This document shows, piece after piece, positions 44,708 through 55,677 of a stretch of 64,000 nucleotides of DNA. The DNA lies in assembly GCA_002077045.2 (NCBI GenBank), contig KZ111150.1:283777-347776 (forward strand). The letters are read 5' to 3'. The notes under the pieces are model-generated. The model saw only the letters and a list, made by a program, of their open reading frames with translations. It did no database searches and had not been told where the DNA came from. The DNA is from Rachicladosporium sp. CCFEE 5018. Lineage: Eukaryota > Ascomycota > Dothideomycetes > Cladosporiales > Cladosporiaceae. Each line of letters starts with the position of its first letter. Position 1 is the stretch's first letter. The position numbers were made by a program, and so were the translations under genes.

Positions 44708-45142
44708 CTATGTATTCTTATCCAAAAACCCTTTCGCCTCATTAATCTTCGTTGCTAAGTATGGGCTTCCTCCTCGATCGGGATGGTTCAGCATGATGAG
44801 CGCTCGGTGCTTCTTTCGAACGATGTCTTTCGTGAGGCCTCGTTCTCTGCATTACACTTGTTAGCGTCCCTCCATCTCTGAATTCGCGGGTCGTGTCGAA
44901 ACGTACGATACTTCCAGTATGAGTGCTGCTTCCCGCTTGTTCATCGACTTCTCGAATCCGCCTTTGTAAAATGCTTTACCGAGTGCTGCTGTTCCACCCC
45001 GATACCGGCGGAGGGCTACGAGACCCGCGCGACCCTGGGAGGTGGTGTTAGAAGTGATCTAAGGATGCGGTCGATTTGGGCGGAGGCGTACGAAGAAGGC
45101 GAGGCCTGCGACGCCGACGCCTACTGCGAGGGCTGTCGCCAT
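44708..45142 (-). CDS. PAM18: Pam18/Tim14, J-protein of the mitochondrial import motor
   Basis: Inner-membrane J-protein that stimulates mtHsp70 at the TIM23 channel. 105 aa in three exons: 45142..45092, 45034..44907 and 44846..44708. Introns 45091..45035 (GTACG..TTCTAAC..CCCAG) and 44906..44847 (GTACG..GCTAAC..TGCAG). A single N-terminal membrane segment (MATALAVGVGVAGLAFFGRA) is followed by LGKAFYKGGFEKSMNKREAA and the J domain with the HPD motif in MLNHPDRGGSPYLATKINEA. It ends GFLDKNT. Size and order match the family exactly. It is divergent from RLP24 across 267 bp. Unspliced reading ends early at RPNRPHP, so the first intron is essential. Confidence 0.93.
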
Positions 45143-45409
45143 AGGAAAGGACGGGCGGCGATGGTGGGTATGCGCTGAAACTGGTGCGCCGGAAGTATTT
45201 GACAAGGGAAATGGATTCCTGCGATGCTCGGAGGTCTGGTCGCCGCACTGTGAAGTGTGACCTCGAAAGCACGGACCATGTGTGAAGCATCTCGAACTTT
45301 TTGCGATTGCGATTCTGCAAGATGGCACCTTGAACCATTCGACCATCACTGGCTCAACAGCTTTACTTCGAACCATCCTCCGAGTCGCCAATAGGCGCAA
45401 ATCGTAGCC
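45143..45409. promoter_or_regulatory. Bidirectional promoter PAM18/RLP24
   Basis: 267 bp between the start codons of two divergent housekeeping genes. Both promoters must fit here; specific sites were not identified. Confidence 0.6.
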
Positions 45410-46095
45410 ATGAGGTCCGCTTGTCCCACACCTCCAGCTCAGCGCCCATTCACTGACTTTCACCCAGAATCGAAACCTGCCACTTCTGCTCCCAACCCTG
45501 CTACCCCAGCAAAGGCATAACCTTCGTCCGCAACGACGCAAAGCTCTTCCGCTTCTGCCGCTCAAAATGCCACAAAAACTTCAAAATGAAGCGCAACCCA
45601 CGCAAGCTTGCCTGGACAAAAGCCTTCCGCCGCGCCCACGGCAAGGAAATGACCGTAGACTCCACGCTGCAATTCGCACAACGACGCAACATCCCTGTAC
45701 GGTATAACCGCGACCTGGTCGCCAGGACGCTGGAGGCTATGAGCCGGGTGTCGGAGATCCGGGCGAAGAGGGAGAAGCAGTTCTATGTCAATCGCATGAA
45801 GGGGAATCGGGAACGGGGCTTGGAGGCTGATCGGAAGCTGGTGGCGGAGAATCAGCATTTGCTTCCGCCGGAGTATCGGGAGAGGGTTGAGGAGGTGTTG
45901 AAGGTGGATGAGCTGGAGGCTGAGGGAATGGAGGTTGAGGTTGATGCTGAGGAGGTGGAGCTGACTGTTGAAGAGCAGCAGAGGTTGAGGGCGCAGCAGA
46001 AGGTTGAGGCGAAGAAGTTGGGGACGAAGCAGAGGCAGAGGCAGAAGTTGGTGAGAGGGAAGGGGGTGGAGAGCGGGGGGATGGATTTGGACTGA
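45410..46095 (+). CDS. RLP24: Rlp24, 60S ribosome biogenesis factor (L24e-like)
   Basis: Nucleolar placeholder for ribosomal protein eL24; it recruits and activates the AAA-ATPase Drg1/Afg2. 210 aa. The first exon has only five coding bases (45410..45414, ATG AG). An intron (45415..45467, GTCCGC..CACTGAC..CACCCAG) then joins to A-ATC-GAA, giving MRIETCHFCSQPCYPSKGIT, the invariant family N-terminus. The donor GTCCGC is atypical, but no other joint gives this start. Zinc ligands: CHFC and CRSKC. Next come FKMKRNPRKLAWTKAFRRAH and FAQRRNIPVRYNRDL. The C-terminus is a long acidic then Lys/Arg-rich helix. In-frame and complete. Confidence 0.92.
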
Positions 46096-46618
46096 TTGAG
46101 TGGGTGGTGGCTATGAGTGCAATTGTGGAGCGGATGACCCTCTGCTATGAACGACAGCGTTGGCGCTTGAAGGCGCTCTGGAGTTGAGACACTCAAGGGG
46201 ATGGTGGGCTGGGTACCGTTCACTCGCCCGTAGGGCAACGAAATGCATCACAATCTCCCTCATGGAATCCTTCTGCGGGCGACAGCTGCGAGACCGGGTC
46301 TTGACAGCTCCCCTCCCCGAGGCATTGTACCCTAGGTTTCGTTGGCGCTGTTGAGACGGCGACTTTCGAGCGATGACCAAGAATGGCACACCCATCTCAT
46401 ATTGCTAGTACTCTTGATGAGACGCCTGATAATTTTCTGTTGGCCTCAGGCATCAACGGGTCGGACATACGCGGCGATACGGTTGTAGCGTCAACAAAGC
46501 TCGCGTAAACAAATCGAACTTGACTCGGCATTGGCCTCGACCACTTCATTCCTCGCACGGCCAATCACGGCCACCCTTGTTCGACTACCTGTCTTGATCA
46601 CAGTGCCTGTCATCGATC
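46096..46618. other. Intergenic
   Basis: About 520 bp between two plus-strand genes. Promoter of the CDK-site-rich gene. Nothing else recognised. Confidence 0.4.
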
Positions 46619-49214
46619 ATGGCTCGCCGTTCGACCAGGCTGAGTAGCCGCAACTCCTCGACACCACAGGTAAGGAATATCAATCTGCCATGAGTATACT
46701 GGGCGAACACTGACACTCACACAGCCCATCAAGCGTGTCTCCCTCTCCCACGATGCACCCATCATCCGCACGCCGCGCACTGTGCCGGCAAGGCTCGCCA
46801 GTCTCCACGAGAGCGACGAGATGCCGGGCTCGTTCCCAGACTCCCCATCTGAGACCAACAGCCCGAGCGTGCCAGCAAAGCGCATCAGGGTCGCCGATGA
46901 TTCCGGCCGCCAGACACCCAAGTTTGCATCGCCCATACAGCCCACTGCGGAGGAGATGCACCCACAGCTGCACCACGAGACCACAGTCAAGCCCAGGGAG
47001 GAAGCACGTTGGCTTGGCTTCAGTAAGATGGCGCCTGCTACAGAGCCGGTCCGCCGTGAGAACAAGCTGGCTGCACCAGACATGACTCCCTCGCGAACTA
47101 CTGTCAATCCTAATGCGTTCAATTCACCTGACTACCAGTTCACATTCCGCCGCGAGCAGTCACTGGAGCTGAGCCCCGAGGCGAAGAAGCTCATGGTGGA
47201 GAAGAGGGCAGAAGCATTGAAGATCAAGGAGCAGATGAAGGCTACTGGAGAAGGTGCGACACTGTTTGACGCTAGTGGGAGACAGTTGGCTACACCGTCG
47301 AGCAAGAAAGGTCGCTATAGCGACGTCCACGCAGCGCAATTCCAGAAGATGGACTCGATCGCTGCGCATGCTTCTGCATACCGCAAGGACCCTACACGCA
47401 CGACTGCGACGACACCGGAGACGAAGAGCACTGCGAAAGTGACGGTGAAGTCACTCAAGCGCAGTCAGTCGAAGGCGGAGCTCGATAAGACGATGCAACA
47501 CCTCCGAGAAGCTGCCGCAGAGCCAGTCGATGTCACATCTACACCACACCACCAGCCAGCTGCCCCGCTCCCGCTCGATGAAAGATCTCGGACCGTCCGC
47601 GACCTCAGATCAGTCTCCGGCTAAGCGCATCAAGCGTGCTGACGATCTGCCTCGGCCCACGAGCAGTAGCAGCGATAAGGCCGGCCTCACCACTCCCCAG
47701 ATCATCAGACATGTCATGCAGCCGCAATATCTCACCTTCCACATCTCACCACGCCCACGCAGGCCTCACTCGCTCGTGCGAACAGTGTCAAGTCGGTCAA
47801 GACTACGAGCAAAATTCCGGCACTCGGCCTTGCACGCTCGCCATCGAAGCCTGATATGCGTAGCCTGCTAGCAAAGGAATCTAAGGAGTATGGTCCACTG
47901 CTTTCGAGGTCTCCGACTAAGGGTGAGATCTTTGGCAAAGCGCCAGCAGCCGAAGTGGACGAGAAGGGAATCACAATGAGCCCACTGCTGGCACGTTCGC
48001 CCACTAAGTTCGGACTGCACAAATCAGCAGTCGATCATATTGACGGCAGCCCGTCTCCTACAAAGGTGAAGCAAGCACCTCTCCTCTCGCGTGCCCCTGT
48101 GCGGGCCAAGGACCACCACGCGACCGCAGGCGAGGAAGTGCTAGCTGGTCCTGCTTCCAAGAGCGAGCATGTTCCACTGCTGTGCCGCAGCCCGCTCAAG
48201 GCATCGATTCGCGAAGATGCCATCGTGGAAGAGACAGTCGACAAGCCGTCTAACATCCCACTTCTCGCAAGATCACCATCCAAGATGTCACTCAATCAGA
48301 ATCCCTTCGGCACAGCTCCCACAGCTACGCCGAGTAAGATCGGTACCAGCCTGATGGGACGCTTCAACAGGCTGCGTGCTACGCCGATCAAGTCCATACT
48401 CCGCTCGCCTCAGCGCCTGTACTCCAACGACCCAGCCAAAGTCGCAGCCGGTACACATGTTGCGACGCCACCTCGCGCAGTACTTGACAAGAAAACCGCA
48501 CGCGTTGCACCCGCCACAGCTCCAGTCCGCAAGCATGTCGACTTCTCCTCCTCGACCAAAGCTCGTGAGGCTTCCAAGAGCGCGAGTCCCACTGACTCCG
48601 CCTCCCCAATGGTCCCTGCAACCGCAGCTCCCATCTCATCCTACCCCATGCTTCCTACGCTGACTAGTCCCTTCGCCGACGTCTCACCCCAGCGTCGCCG
48701 CCAGACCGTAGCACCAGGGGACTTCACCTTCCGCGCCGGCAGCGGCATAGTCTTCGGCCCATCCTCCACAGCTTCACCCGCAGCCTCAAGCCGCCCAGCC
48801 ACGATCCGCCACGTCTCTGCCGAGCCTTCGCTGCCTCCTGTAATGAGCGCAGTGGCGAGTATGAAGAAGCGGAAATTCGACTTCGAGAACCAGGCTTCCG
48901 TTTCCTCCGTCCAACGCAGCCCAACGGTAACGCTGGGGAGCAAGAAGCGCAAGCATGACTTCGAGAACGAGGAGCTCACCGCGGCGTCTGACAAAGAGAA
49001 CGCTGGCGATGTGGCCGAGGAGGGGGATGTCGAGAGGCCCAAGAAGAGGATCAGGAGCGCTGAGGTTGCCCACGGTGGCGAGAAGAAGGGCAGACTGCCT
49101 ACGCTTGGCGTGAAGCCCAAGGCTGGGGAGAAGAAAGATGTGAAGACGAAGGGGAGTACGGTGATCAGTAGGGCTAAGTTGAATGCTTTGGCTAGGCCGA
49201 AGAAAAGAGGCTGA
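46619..49214 (+). CDS. Disordered nuclear-type protein rich in CDK sites, two compensating frame shifts
   Basis: ATG 46619 (MARRSTRLSSRNSSTPQ); intron 46670..46724 (GTAAGG..CACAG); then PIKRVSLSHDAPIIRTPRTV. The frame runs to about 47550. The plausible protein then continues one frame over (RSRSMKDLGPSATSDQ, SPAKRIKRADDLPRP, TTPQIIRHVMQ) and returns to the first frame near 47740-47750 (TTPTQASLARANSVKSVKTT), staying open to 49214. Two opposite 1-bp changes, or sequencing errors, explain this. The second half repeats a motif of the form P-L-L-[SAC]-R-[SA]-P-x-[KR]: LLSRSPTK, LLARSPTK, LLSRAPVR, LLCRSPLK, LLARSPSK. Most match the full CDK consensus S/T-P-x-K/R. Two KRK[FH]DFEN repeats and basic NLS-like runs lie near the C-terminus. 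It is probably a cell-cycle-phosphorylated nuclear protein of unknown function, about 850 aa. Confidence 0.7.
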
Positions 49215-49462
49215 GAGTGAGTGAAGGATAAGGAGGTGTTGAGTGGGTCTTTGGGTGGGTAGGAAAAGCGAGTGGCGTTGGCTTTGGCAGTCTGGGGGGG
49301 GGTTTTGACGATTGTACAACAGTACCGGCGCTGGCTCACAGGACAGTGGGCGGCGCATCACTCGCAGAACATGCATTCCGGACCTCGGGGCTCGGAGGCT
49401 ATGGGGCTTCAAGTCATAGCGGATTGTACCAACACGAAAGCATATTTTACTTACGGTTTACA

Positions 49463-50040
49463 CTAGTCTTCCGCAGTGAGGAAGCGAATGCGATCTGCTA
49501 CATTCTCAAGTAAATACGATGCGGTGTCCAAGCCATTGGCTTCGCCGCTTTTGATGACTTTAATGGAGATGCAAGATGGCTCATCGTAAGTCGTAGGTAG
49601 TGGAAGGGATGGCAAGGTATAAGATGGTAGAGTACATCACTCTGGCAAGTATCTGATCATGTTCTTGCTATCCACGAGCTTTCCATCTGTCATGATTTCC
49701 CTCCTCACTCCCAAGTTCACACGCCGATATGCTCAGTCCCGCGTAGTCTTTCGCAATTCCGCTTCTGTTCCAGTAAGCTGCTTTCCTTCCTCTTGATAAG
49801 ACGCTTTCCGGTGGTAATGATGATCATCGACATCGACTCATCGCCTTCTGCTCCGCCTTCTAGTCCAGGGGCTGGAGCGGAAGGGATCCATGAGGAAGAA
49901 GAGATTGGATCATATGACTGACTGCACCACTCGTCTCTCATTTGCCTCCATCGAGTGTTGGAAGGTATGCTGACGGTAGTCACGCCGACAATAACAGGCC
50001 CGGCTCGACACCAACGGATCCGTTCGCGGCGAGAGGTCAT
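49463..50040 (-). CDS. Possible uncharacterised gene, exon structure unresolved
   Basis: Two pieces on the minus strand look coding. One is the frame from ATG 50040 down to 49717, with SWIPSAPAPGLEGGAEGDES, then IITTGKRLIKRKESSLLEQK and RLRGTEHIGV. The other is a C-terminal-like segment, IKVIKSGEANGLDTASYLLE then NVADRIRFLTAED, ending at TAG 49463. An intron between them (donor GTGTGA after IG, acceptor unclear) would be needed. Upstream, another frame reads AATSKILAEIRARSPFRVII, which may be an earlier exon. No family is recognised; the joining is uncertain. Confidence 0.3.
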
Positions 50041-50780
50041 TGATGATCACGCGAAATGGAGACCTGGCTCGGATCTCGGCAAGGATCTTCGAGGTAGCTG
50101 CGGAGCATTGGATGCGGAGCCCAGAAGCAGAAACTTGGCCGACGGCCAAAGTGCGACATCGCGTTGCACTGTACTGGATTAGCGTTTGCAAGGTGTGAAA
50201 AAGTAAGAGTAGTGCGATATGAGAAACGATGAGCCATCCTCGCTCACGCTGTATCGATGAACGATCACGCCATTGTGGAGAAAGGGCCGTACTTAAGCTC
50301 TTGTGTCAGCGACCCATTCAAAACCCTAGAGAACTGTCTAATCCTCCCGTCTTGGGTGACCTCAACGTCGACGACCAGGTAAGCTTGATTCCTCGTATGT
50401 ATCGGAGCACTGTGGGATGCCAAGATGTTAACCGTACCATTCACTCGCCGTTCTGCACTGCCGGTTAATTCGGACGGACTGTAGACAAAGTGGCTCATTG
50501 ACTGATGCGTTTTCCCCTTGTCCTCATTATTGGTCTTGTCACTTCGGGTTTGGACTGCGCTGACACTTGTATGTTCCATGCAGAGACCGCGATTAGTGTG
50601 CTGTGGGCCGGTGCTCATGCAACGCAGACCAACGAGGTGCGAAGCTGCCGATCAGCAAGATACACACTGAGCGGCGTTGTGAGTGCGGCACCAGTGGAAG
50701 AAACGGCCTGTAAAGAAGATGCATGTTGCCATGGGTTGAATAGTTACATAAATCTCATAATGAAGAGTCATCAATAGTCA
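50041..50780. other. Intergenic; left boundary of the second repeat at 50651
   Basis: About 740 bp with no recognised gene, apart from a possible upstream exon near 50190-50040. From 50651 onward the sequence matches 56764 onward. Confidence 0.4.
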
Positions 50781-51506
50781 TCACTTGCTCACCAATCGCC
50801 TGAGCACATCCACCTCCGCCTCCGCCCTCGCAAGCTTGATCCGGCCCTCATCCCTCTCCTTCGTCATGTCAGCCAATAGCTCCTCCAACTCCTCCAGACG
50901 ATCCTGTCTACGTTGACGATAGCGTCTGGCGGCTTCGGTGTTGCGTTCCCGTTTGCGTTTGCGCGTCTCACCCGTGGGTTCCGGGGACTTGGACGATGAT
51001 GGCGAGGGGAGGTTCGAGACGGTCGATGCGTGAGTCGAGTGCATGTCGGGACTTCTGTGAGGGGTGGAAGATGTGGTGGTGGTTGGCGCGGTTGGCAGAG
51101 AGCCAGATGCGGTGTTGATGGGAGCCCAGGTGAACTCTCGTGTCTTCAGTGTGTTGTTCGAGTTGGCGCTGTCAAGGCGCGCAGTAGAATTGTCCGGTAG
51201 AGTATAGTCAGGTGTCGAAATCAGAGAGGCAGGCCAGAGCTCATTCAACGGGCCAGATGGCACCGAGGCAAGAGTCTCATGACCGCCCGTCGCCGGTGCG
51301 GTGTTCAATGTAGCCGACAGATCGAAATCGTAGTCGAAGCCTACAAAGAGAGAGTTGGGGTCTGCTTCAAGCGAACAATCGCTGGTGCTGCTGAACACAT
51401 CTTGGGAAAGGTCGGGTGTGAGGAAGTCGCTGAAGTCTAGTTGGAGTTCAGGCCAGTCTGCATAGTTGCTGGTGGGGTTGGAGAACTCTTGTAGGTCTGG
51501 ATACAC
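50781..51506 (-). CDS. bZIP transcription factor, copy 1; start codon not found
   Basis: Fungal bZIP protein, about 241 codons. The N-terminal region is acidic/aromatic (LQEFSNPTSNYADWPELQLD, FSDFLTPDLSQDVFSS), as in activation domains. A Ser/Thr/Pro linker follows. The C-terminal basic region is RKRKRERNTEAARRYRQRRQ and the leucine zipper runs DRLEELEELLADMTKERDEG to VDVLRRLVSK. The open frame begins at a GTG (51506) five codons after TGA, and no in-frame ATG occurs before about codon 153. The true start must come from an upstream exon, with TATCCAG|AC as the best acceptor, or from a non-AUG codon. Copy 2 has the same problem with the same sequence. Residue differences between copies are few. 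Confidence 0.8.
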   Translation of the reverse strand: MYPDLQEFSNPTSNYADWPELQLDFSDFLTPDLSQDVFSSTSDCSLEADPNSLFVGFDYDFDLSATLNTAPATGGHETLASVPSGPLNELWPASLISTPDYTLPDNSTARLDSANSNNTLKTREFTWAPINTASGSLPTAPTTTTSSTPHRSPDMHSTHASTVSNLPSPSSSKSPEPTGETRKRKRERNTEAARRYRQRRQDRLEELEELLADMTKERDEGRIKLARAEAEVDVLRRLVSK

Positions 51507-52573
51507 GAGTGGGCGGCCTCACCGGCGAGGCCTGGAAAGCCTGTTTTGGGTGGGAGGAAAGCGAGCTTGGTGGTGGATGAGGGAGGAAGAGTAGGAATGA
51601 CGAGGAACTCGGCGTTTATGAATGCTTCGACGTGGGAGAGGTGAGGTCGAGAGAGTGGGGCGGAGCAGCCGATACGGATAGCGCTATACTCAATGCAGCT
51701 CGAATATACAGCATGGTACTGGCTTCTGCGGAGTGTGTTCGTTTTGCTCGTCGAAGCTGTAGATCCAGCATTTCAATCCTCGATAGTTTCTACCAAGAGC
51801 TCTCCATATCCATCATCGATGAGTGATAAGTGAGTCATTATGCGACATCAAGGGTCTTCGAGCTTTCCAACTTATACGAAGGAGGACTGCTTAGTTGGCC
51901 CAAAGAAGCCAGCAACAATTGTAGACCACGGACCGAGGCATGACTTGATCAGAGACCGATGACAACCGCACCCTCGGATGGATGTCTTCTGAAGAGCTGA
52001 TCAGACAGCAACCAGCTCTTCACAATGCCAGCCGCCGTGAAGTCATGCAGGATTCAACGACGGATCATCTGGTTGGAATATGGCCTTGAGATTCGATGCT
52101 TCATCAGGCAAATTCGTACATCACGGTCGTGACGACTGCGGTCTCTCTAGATTGAGTGGCATGAAGGTACTGCTTAGATAGAGATCAGTGTGAGTACCAA
52201 AGGCCTTGTGGCCGCCAAACGACAGTCAGCTACCAATTCCGTGCAAACTTTACTTCAAGCTAGGATCGATTTCCTTGCGCTACTACTGTCGATTAAATGA
52301 ACCGGACGCCACACATGCGACCCTATGCACGCCGTTTACTCACGGACGCTGCCAAGGGGCCAAATGTAACAAACGCGGCTCGAGATGCTCAGCCCTGCAG
52401 GTTCAGCTGGAAATGTCTTATGTCTTCGATAATCACGCTGATTTTGTACTTTCGACGTTGATATCTGTCGCGCTCTCAACACAGGAAAAGATATCGTCGA
52501 AAACGACATGATCTAGGATATAAGCCGTGCATCCAACACGCCATTGCGCCTTAGGGCCTACCTGACATACAAC
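51507..52573. other. Upstream region of bZIP and membrane-protein genes (copy 1)
   Basis: About 1.07 kb between divergent genes. It should contain both promoters and any missing first exon of the bZIP gene. An ATG at 51712 on minus is not conserved in copy 2 (CTG there), so it is unlikely to be the start. A plus frame at 52206..52511 starts with TTG and has no domain. Confidence 0.4.
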
Positions 52574-54054
52574 ATGGCTAGTCCGGCGAACGAGGTTCCA
52601 ATGCAATCAGTATCTGCTCGACGACCTCATTTCGATTTCAGGCTCGAGTCCACGTCGGAAGTCAAACCCTTGATGTAAGGAGATCAAGAGCACCAGAGTG
52701 GCACCAGTGACCCAGCTAGTCAAGCCGGAAGTCTGCTCAAAGGCACAAATGGAGGCCACAGTGCATTGCGCAGCACACGACGTAACTTCTTTCACCAACA
52801 GTAAGAGTGTCTTGACGCCAGCGTACAGTGCGTCACTCACCAAGACAGATCGCTGTTCATCAATCTCACCGGAATCGCCTTCGTCATGGTGACCATAAAT
52901 GTTGTGCAAGCGATTCTGATCGACAGTATCGGTAGGAGTGGCCACGTTCTAGCCATCATTCTCGCATTGCCAGCTTGTGTGTTGGTGGTTATGCTCGCTC
53001 TCCTAGCATGGCGGACGACTGTCAAATCTTGGGAGCTTGCTAATGCATGGCATGAGGCAGGCCGTGTGTCCAGACCACAAATTTATCTTACTCTCGATTG
53101 CGGCTGACACCACACAGCAAGCAAAAGACTCGCCTGGATCGGCGTCATACTGACTGTCATCGTCCCGATCGTCATCTGTCAGTTTATATACATGCCTCTG
53201 GTGGCCCGCCTTGAGTGGAAACGTGTCTCATGGACCACGGAGCTCAGGGTGCCAGAGATCGAAAGGTTTCCAGGCATCACGGCGCAGTTTGGCGGCACCA
53301 ATAAGTCAAGCGGTCTGAACATTGTCGATGCCCGAGCTCGTTGGGAGAACTCTGATGAAGCGCCCGGCTTCTTCGATCTAAGTCAGCGCAACGCCACGCT
53401 ACACCCTCACGTAGCTTTCATCCCGGCGAACTCGAATGGGACTGAAGCAGCGCCGGTCAACCATGGACGGCTGAACTTCTATTTTGCTTTGACATGTAGG
53501 TTGTCCACTGCGCCCTAGTGATGCGAACGTCCTGACTGACAGCGCTTTTCGCGATAGTCAACAGTAATATCAACCCCGTGTCCGGTATGAGCTTCATCCT
53601 ATACGACGCCGAATACAGCTTCAACGACCCTCGAGCTCCACTGCACTGCGGCAGCCCGGCGTACCAATACCTCATCTCCCCACCAGTGACCACTCGCTCA
53701 ATCATCAACCTACAGACTACGGCCTACTAATGGGACGACGTCCGCTCTCTTGGCTTCAGAGACTACAATGACTCCTGCCCTCCTCAGCTGAACAGCTACT
53801 CGTACTACACTGGTACAGCTGATAGCGCATATCTTGGAGTCCCGCTCGAGAACAGTCACTGCGATGTCGGTGGGAACAATTACACTGGCGCGAATTGCTC
53901 GTTCTCGATGTTTATCTCGCAGTCCAATGTCATTACGACGCAGAAGAGCTCGCATGGGACTAATGCGCTCAAGATCCTGACTGATGAGGGCGGCATCTTA
54001 GGTGGCATTCTCTTCGTCACGTGGTTCTTCGGGATCTTTGAGATCTTCGAATGA
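52574..54054 (+). pseudogene. Predicted 3-TM membrane protein, copy 1, two nonsense codons
   Basis: ATG 52574 (MASPANEVPMQSVSARRPHF). Introns can be placed after HQQ (GTAAGA..AGACAG), before the second TM, and at TGTAGG..CGATAG. TM1 is SLFINLTGIAFVMVTINVVQ with SGHVLAIILALPACVLVVML as TM2. WIGVILTVIVPIVICQFIYM precedes a soluble domain with N-glycosylation-like NGT and NNYT sites and spaced Cys. A final hydrophobic GGILGGILFVTWFFGIFEIF ends the frame at 54054. TAA at 52676 replaces CAA of copy 2 (codon 35), and TAA at 53728 replaces CAA (TAYQWDD). Both are C-to-T at CpA. The family is not recognised. The gene is dead in this haplotype if the sequence is right. Confidence 0.65.
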
Positions 54055-54660
54055 GAGATGCGAGAGAAACGCTGCGTGGCTCGCACGATGACGGTCCCCA
54101 CACAACATGCGGATAATACGATGACTGACATATACATAGCACTAGTGGCGTAGAGTTGCGCGCAATACACGATAGTCACTCTGGTAATGTCTTGGGCCAG
54201 AGCATAGATCCACGAAACGCAGAGAGCCATTGTAACGCCTCCTAAGCAAACATGTCTCGTCAAAGGCCACACGCCCAAATCGCTTTCACGTACAGATGGG
54301 TAGGTAAGGCGATGCATACTCTCATCATCAGATCTGCGAATAATGCATATTTCTTCCTTTGCATCGTGATCTTGGATTGATATACTGGCTTCACCATTTC
54401 CATAAGGTCACATATATTAGTGAAGCCGAGAAGTAAATGTTGCGGGAGATCGACTTCACTCTACTTCACTGTACAATAACGGAACACAACAATGAACCTC
54501 AACTTTTCCTCGAACACCTCGAACACTTCCAGCACTTCGCCCCTGCCAACGCGATACTCTGCAAACATATGCGCGATACACGATAAAATTACACGGCCGC
54601 ATTCACATTCTCTCTCGCGCGATACTCCACAATCTTCCCTTCGCTCTGGCTGAGTCAAGC
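54055..54660. other. Intergenic; possible tail of the membrane protein (copy 1)
   Basis: About 600 bp. Directly after the TGA of the membrane-protein gene the same frame continues EMREKRCVARTMTVP and is open for about 60 codons in copy 2, but carries a 2-bp insertion here (GTGGCG-TA-GAG). The rest holds the promoter of the coiled-coil gene. Confidence 0.4.
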
Positions 54661-55677
54661 ATGTCGCCTCCATACTCGCCAATGCTGGACTTCTCCCTCC
54701 TGCATGGACACGCGGATGCAGGCTTCACGCGATGGGAGTGGTATGAAGACCAGCTCGGCCGCCCATTGCCCGAGATACTGTTCGTGTGCGCTCTAGGCTG
54801 CGCACTCGTCGGCGTTGTCGCTACGCGTTTGGCCTCAAAGTGGTCCGCGAGAGGTCGAGAAGTCGAGAGGCTGGCGGACGAAAACGCGAAACAGAGAGAG
54901 CGCATACGCGACCTCGAGGCTCAAGTTGCCGATCTGCGGGCCCAGGCTCCGTGTGAGGCTGCGGATGGGCATTTTCCCACGGGATCGACACCCTCGCGGA
55001 ATGATCCTGCGCCTTCTCGGAACAGTCTGATCACTACAAGTGGCGGTCTGGAATTCGAACCTGCTGCAGCGCAGACGAAACTCGAAGACAACGCCGACAA
55101 CCGCCACCTTGAACTGGCTTCCCCACCTGATGTGCGCATCACTACCCCATGCAGCGACCTCGTATCTTGCGATGCTGCGCCCTGGGTCGGTGAAGCGACA
55201 GACGACATGCTGTCCCTCGTCGAAGCCGTGAACCCCTTAAAGCCGCAGCAGCTGTTCTTGCCATCGACCAACGAAGAGGTCGATACCTGTACTCCTCGTT
55301 ATACGGACTACACCTTGGACTCCTACCCGTCGGCCAATACGAAACTGTCTAAGCGCGTGAAGCCTTCCACGCAAAGGCGGCAAGCCAAGAATCAGCCTCA
55401 GCACACCGAGCACGCAGTCACACTCAGGATTGAAGATAGAGTGTTCAAGACTGCAACGGGAGTGCCGAGAGGCTGGACCCAAAGAGACCAGGAGCGTATG
55501 ATGCAAGTCGCTGCTATGGAGGTGGAGAAGAAGGAATGCAAGTCGTTAGGTGCTAGCGTGGAGGAGGCTGGAGAGCAGAGGTGGGAGAGTAGTAGTGAGG
55601 AGGGAAGTGATGAGGAAGAAGGGGGTTTCGAGGAGGATGAGAGCGATAGTGATGAGCCTTGGAAGGTCGAGGTGTGA
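54661..55677 (+). CDS. Single-TM coiled-coil protein, copy 1
   Basis: 338 aa, single exon, ATG 54661 (MSPPYSPMLDFSLLHGHADA). One hydrophobic segment (EILFVCALGCALVGVVATRL, about 39-58) is followed directly by a heptad-like charged helix (SARGREVERLADENAKQRER, IRDLEAQVADLRAQ, about 63-97). Then comes a disordered Ser/Pro/Thr region and a conserved basic block GVPRGWTQRDQERMMQVAAM. The C-terminus is very acidic (SSSEEGSDEEEGGFEEDESD). There is no cleavable signal peptide, so it is probably a membrane-anchored cytosolic or nuclear-facing protein. The family is not recognised. Copy 2 is almost identical up to about residue 180 and then much more diverged. Confidence 0.7.
   Translation: MSPPYSPMLDFSLLHGHADAGFTRWEWYEDQLGRPLPEILFVCALGCALVGVVATRLASKWSARGREVERLADENAKQRERIRDLEAQVADLRAQAPCEAADGHFPTGSTPSRNDPAPSRNSLITTSGGLEFEPAAAQTKLEDNADNRHLELASPPDVRITTPCSDLVSCDAAPWVGEATDDMLSLVEAVNPLKPQQLFLPSTNEEVDTCTPRYTDYTLDSYPSANTKLSKRVKPSTQRRQAKNQPQHTEHAVTLRIEDRVFKTATGVPRGWTQRDQERMMQVAAMEVEKKECKSLGASVEEAGEQRWESSSEEGSDEEEGGFEEDESDSDEPWKVEV

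Noticed and set aside
52206..52511. Plus-strand 101-codon frame, conserved in copy 2 (58321-58626)
   Set aside because: Starts with TTG, has no ATG near the beginning and no recognisable domain; conserved only because the copies are alleles.
53880..54317. Minus-strand 145-codon frame, also present in copy 2 (59995-60348)
   Set aside because: Antisense to the last exon of the membrane-protein gene; conservation between copies is expected from near-identical alleles.
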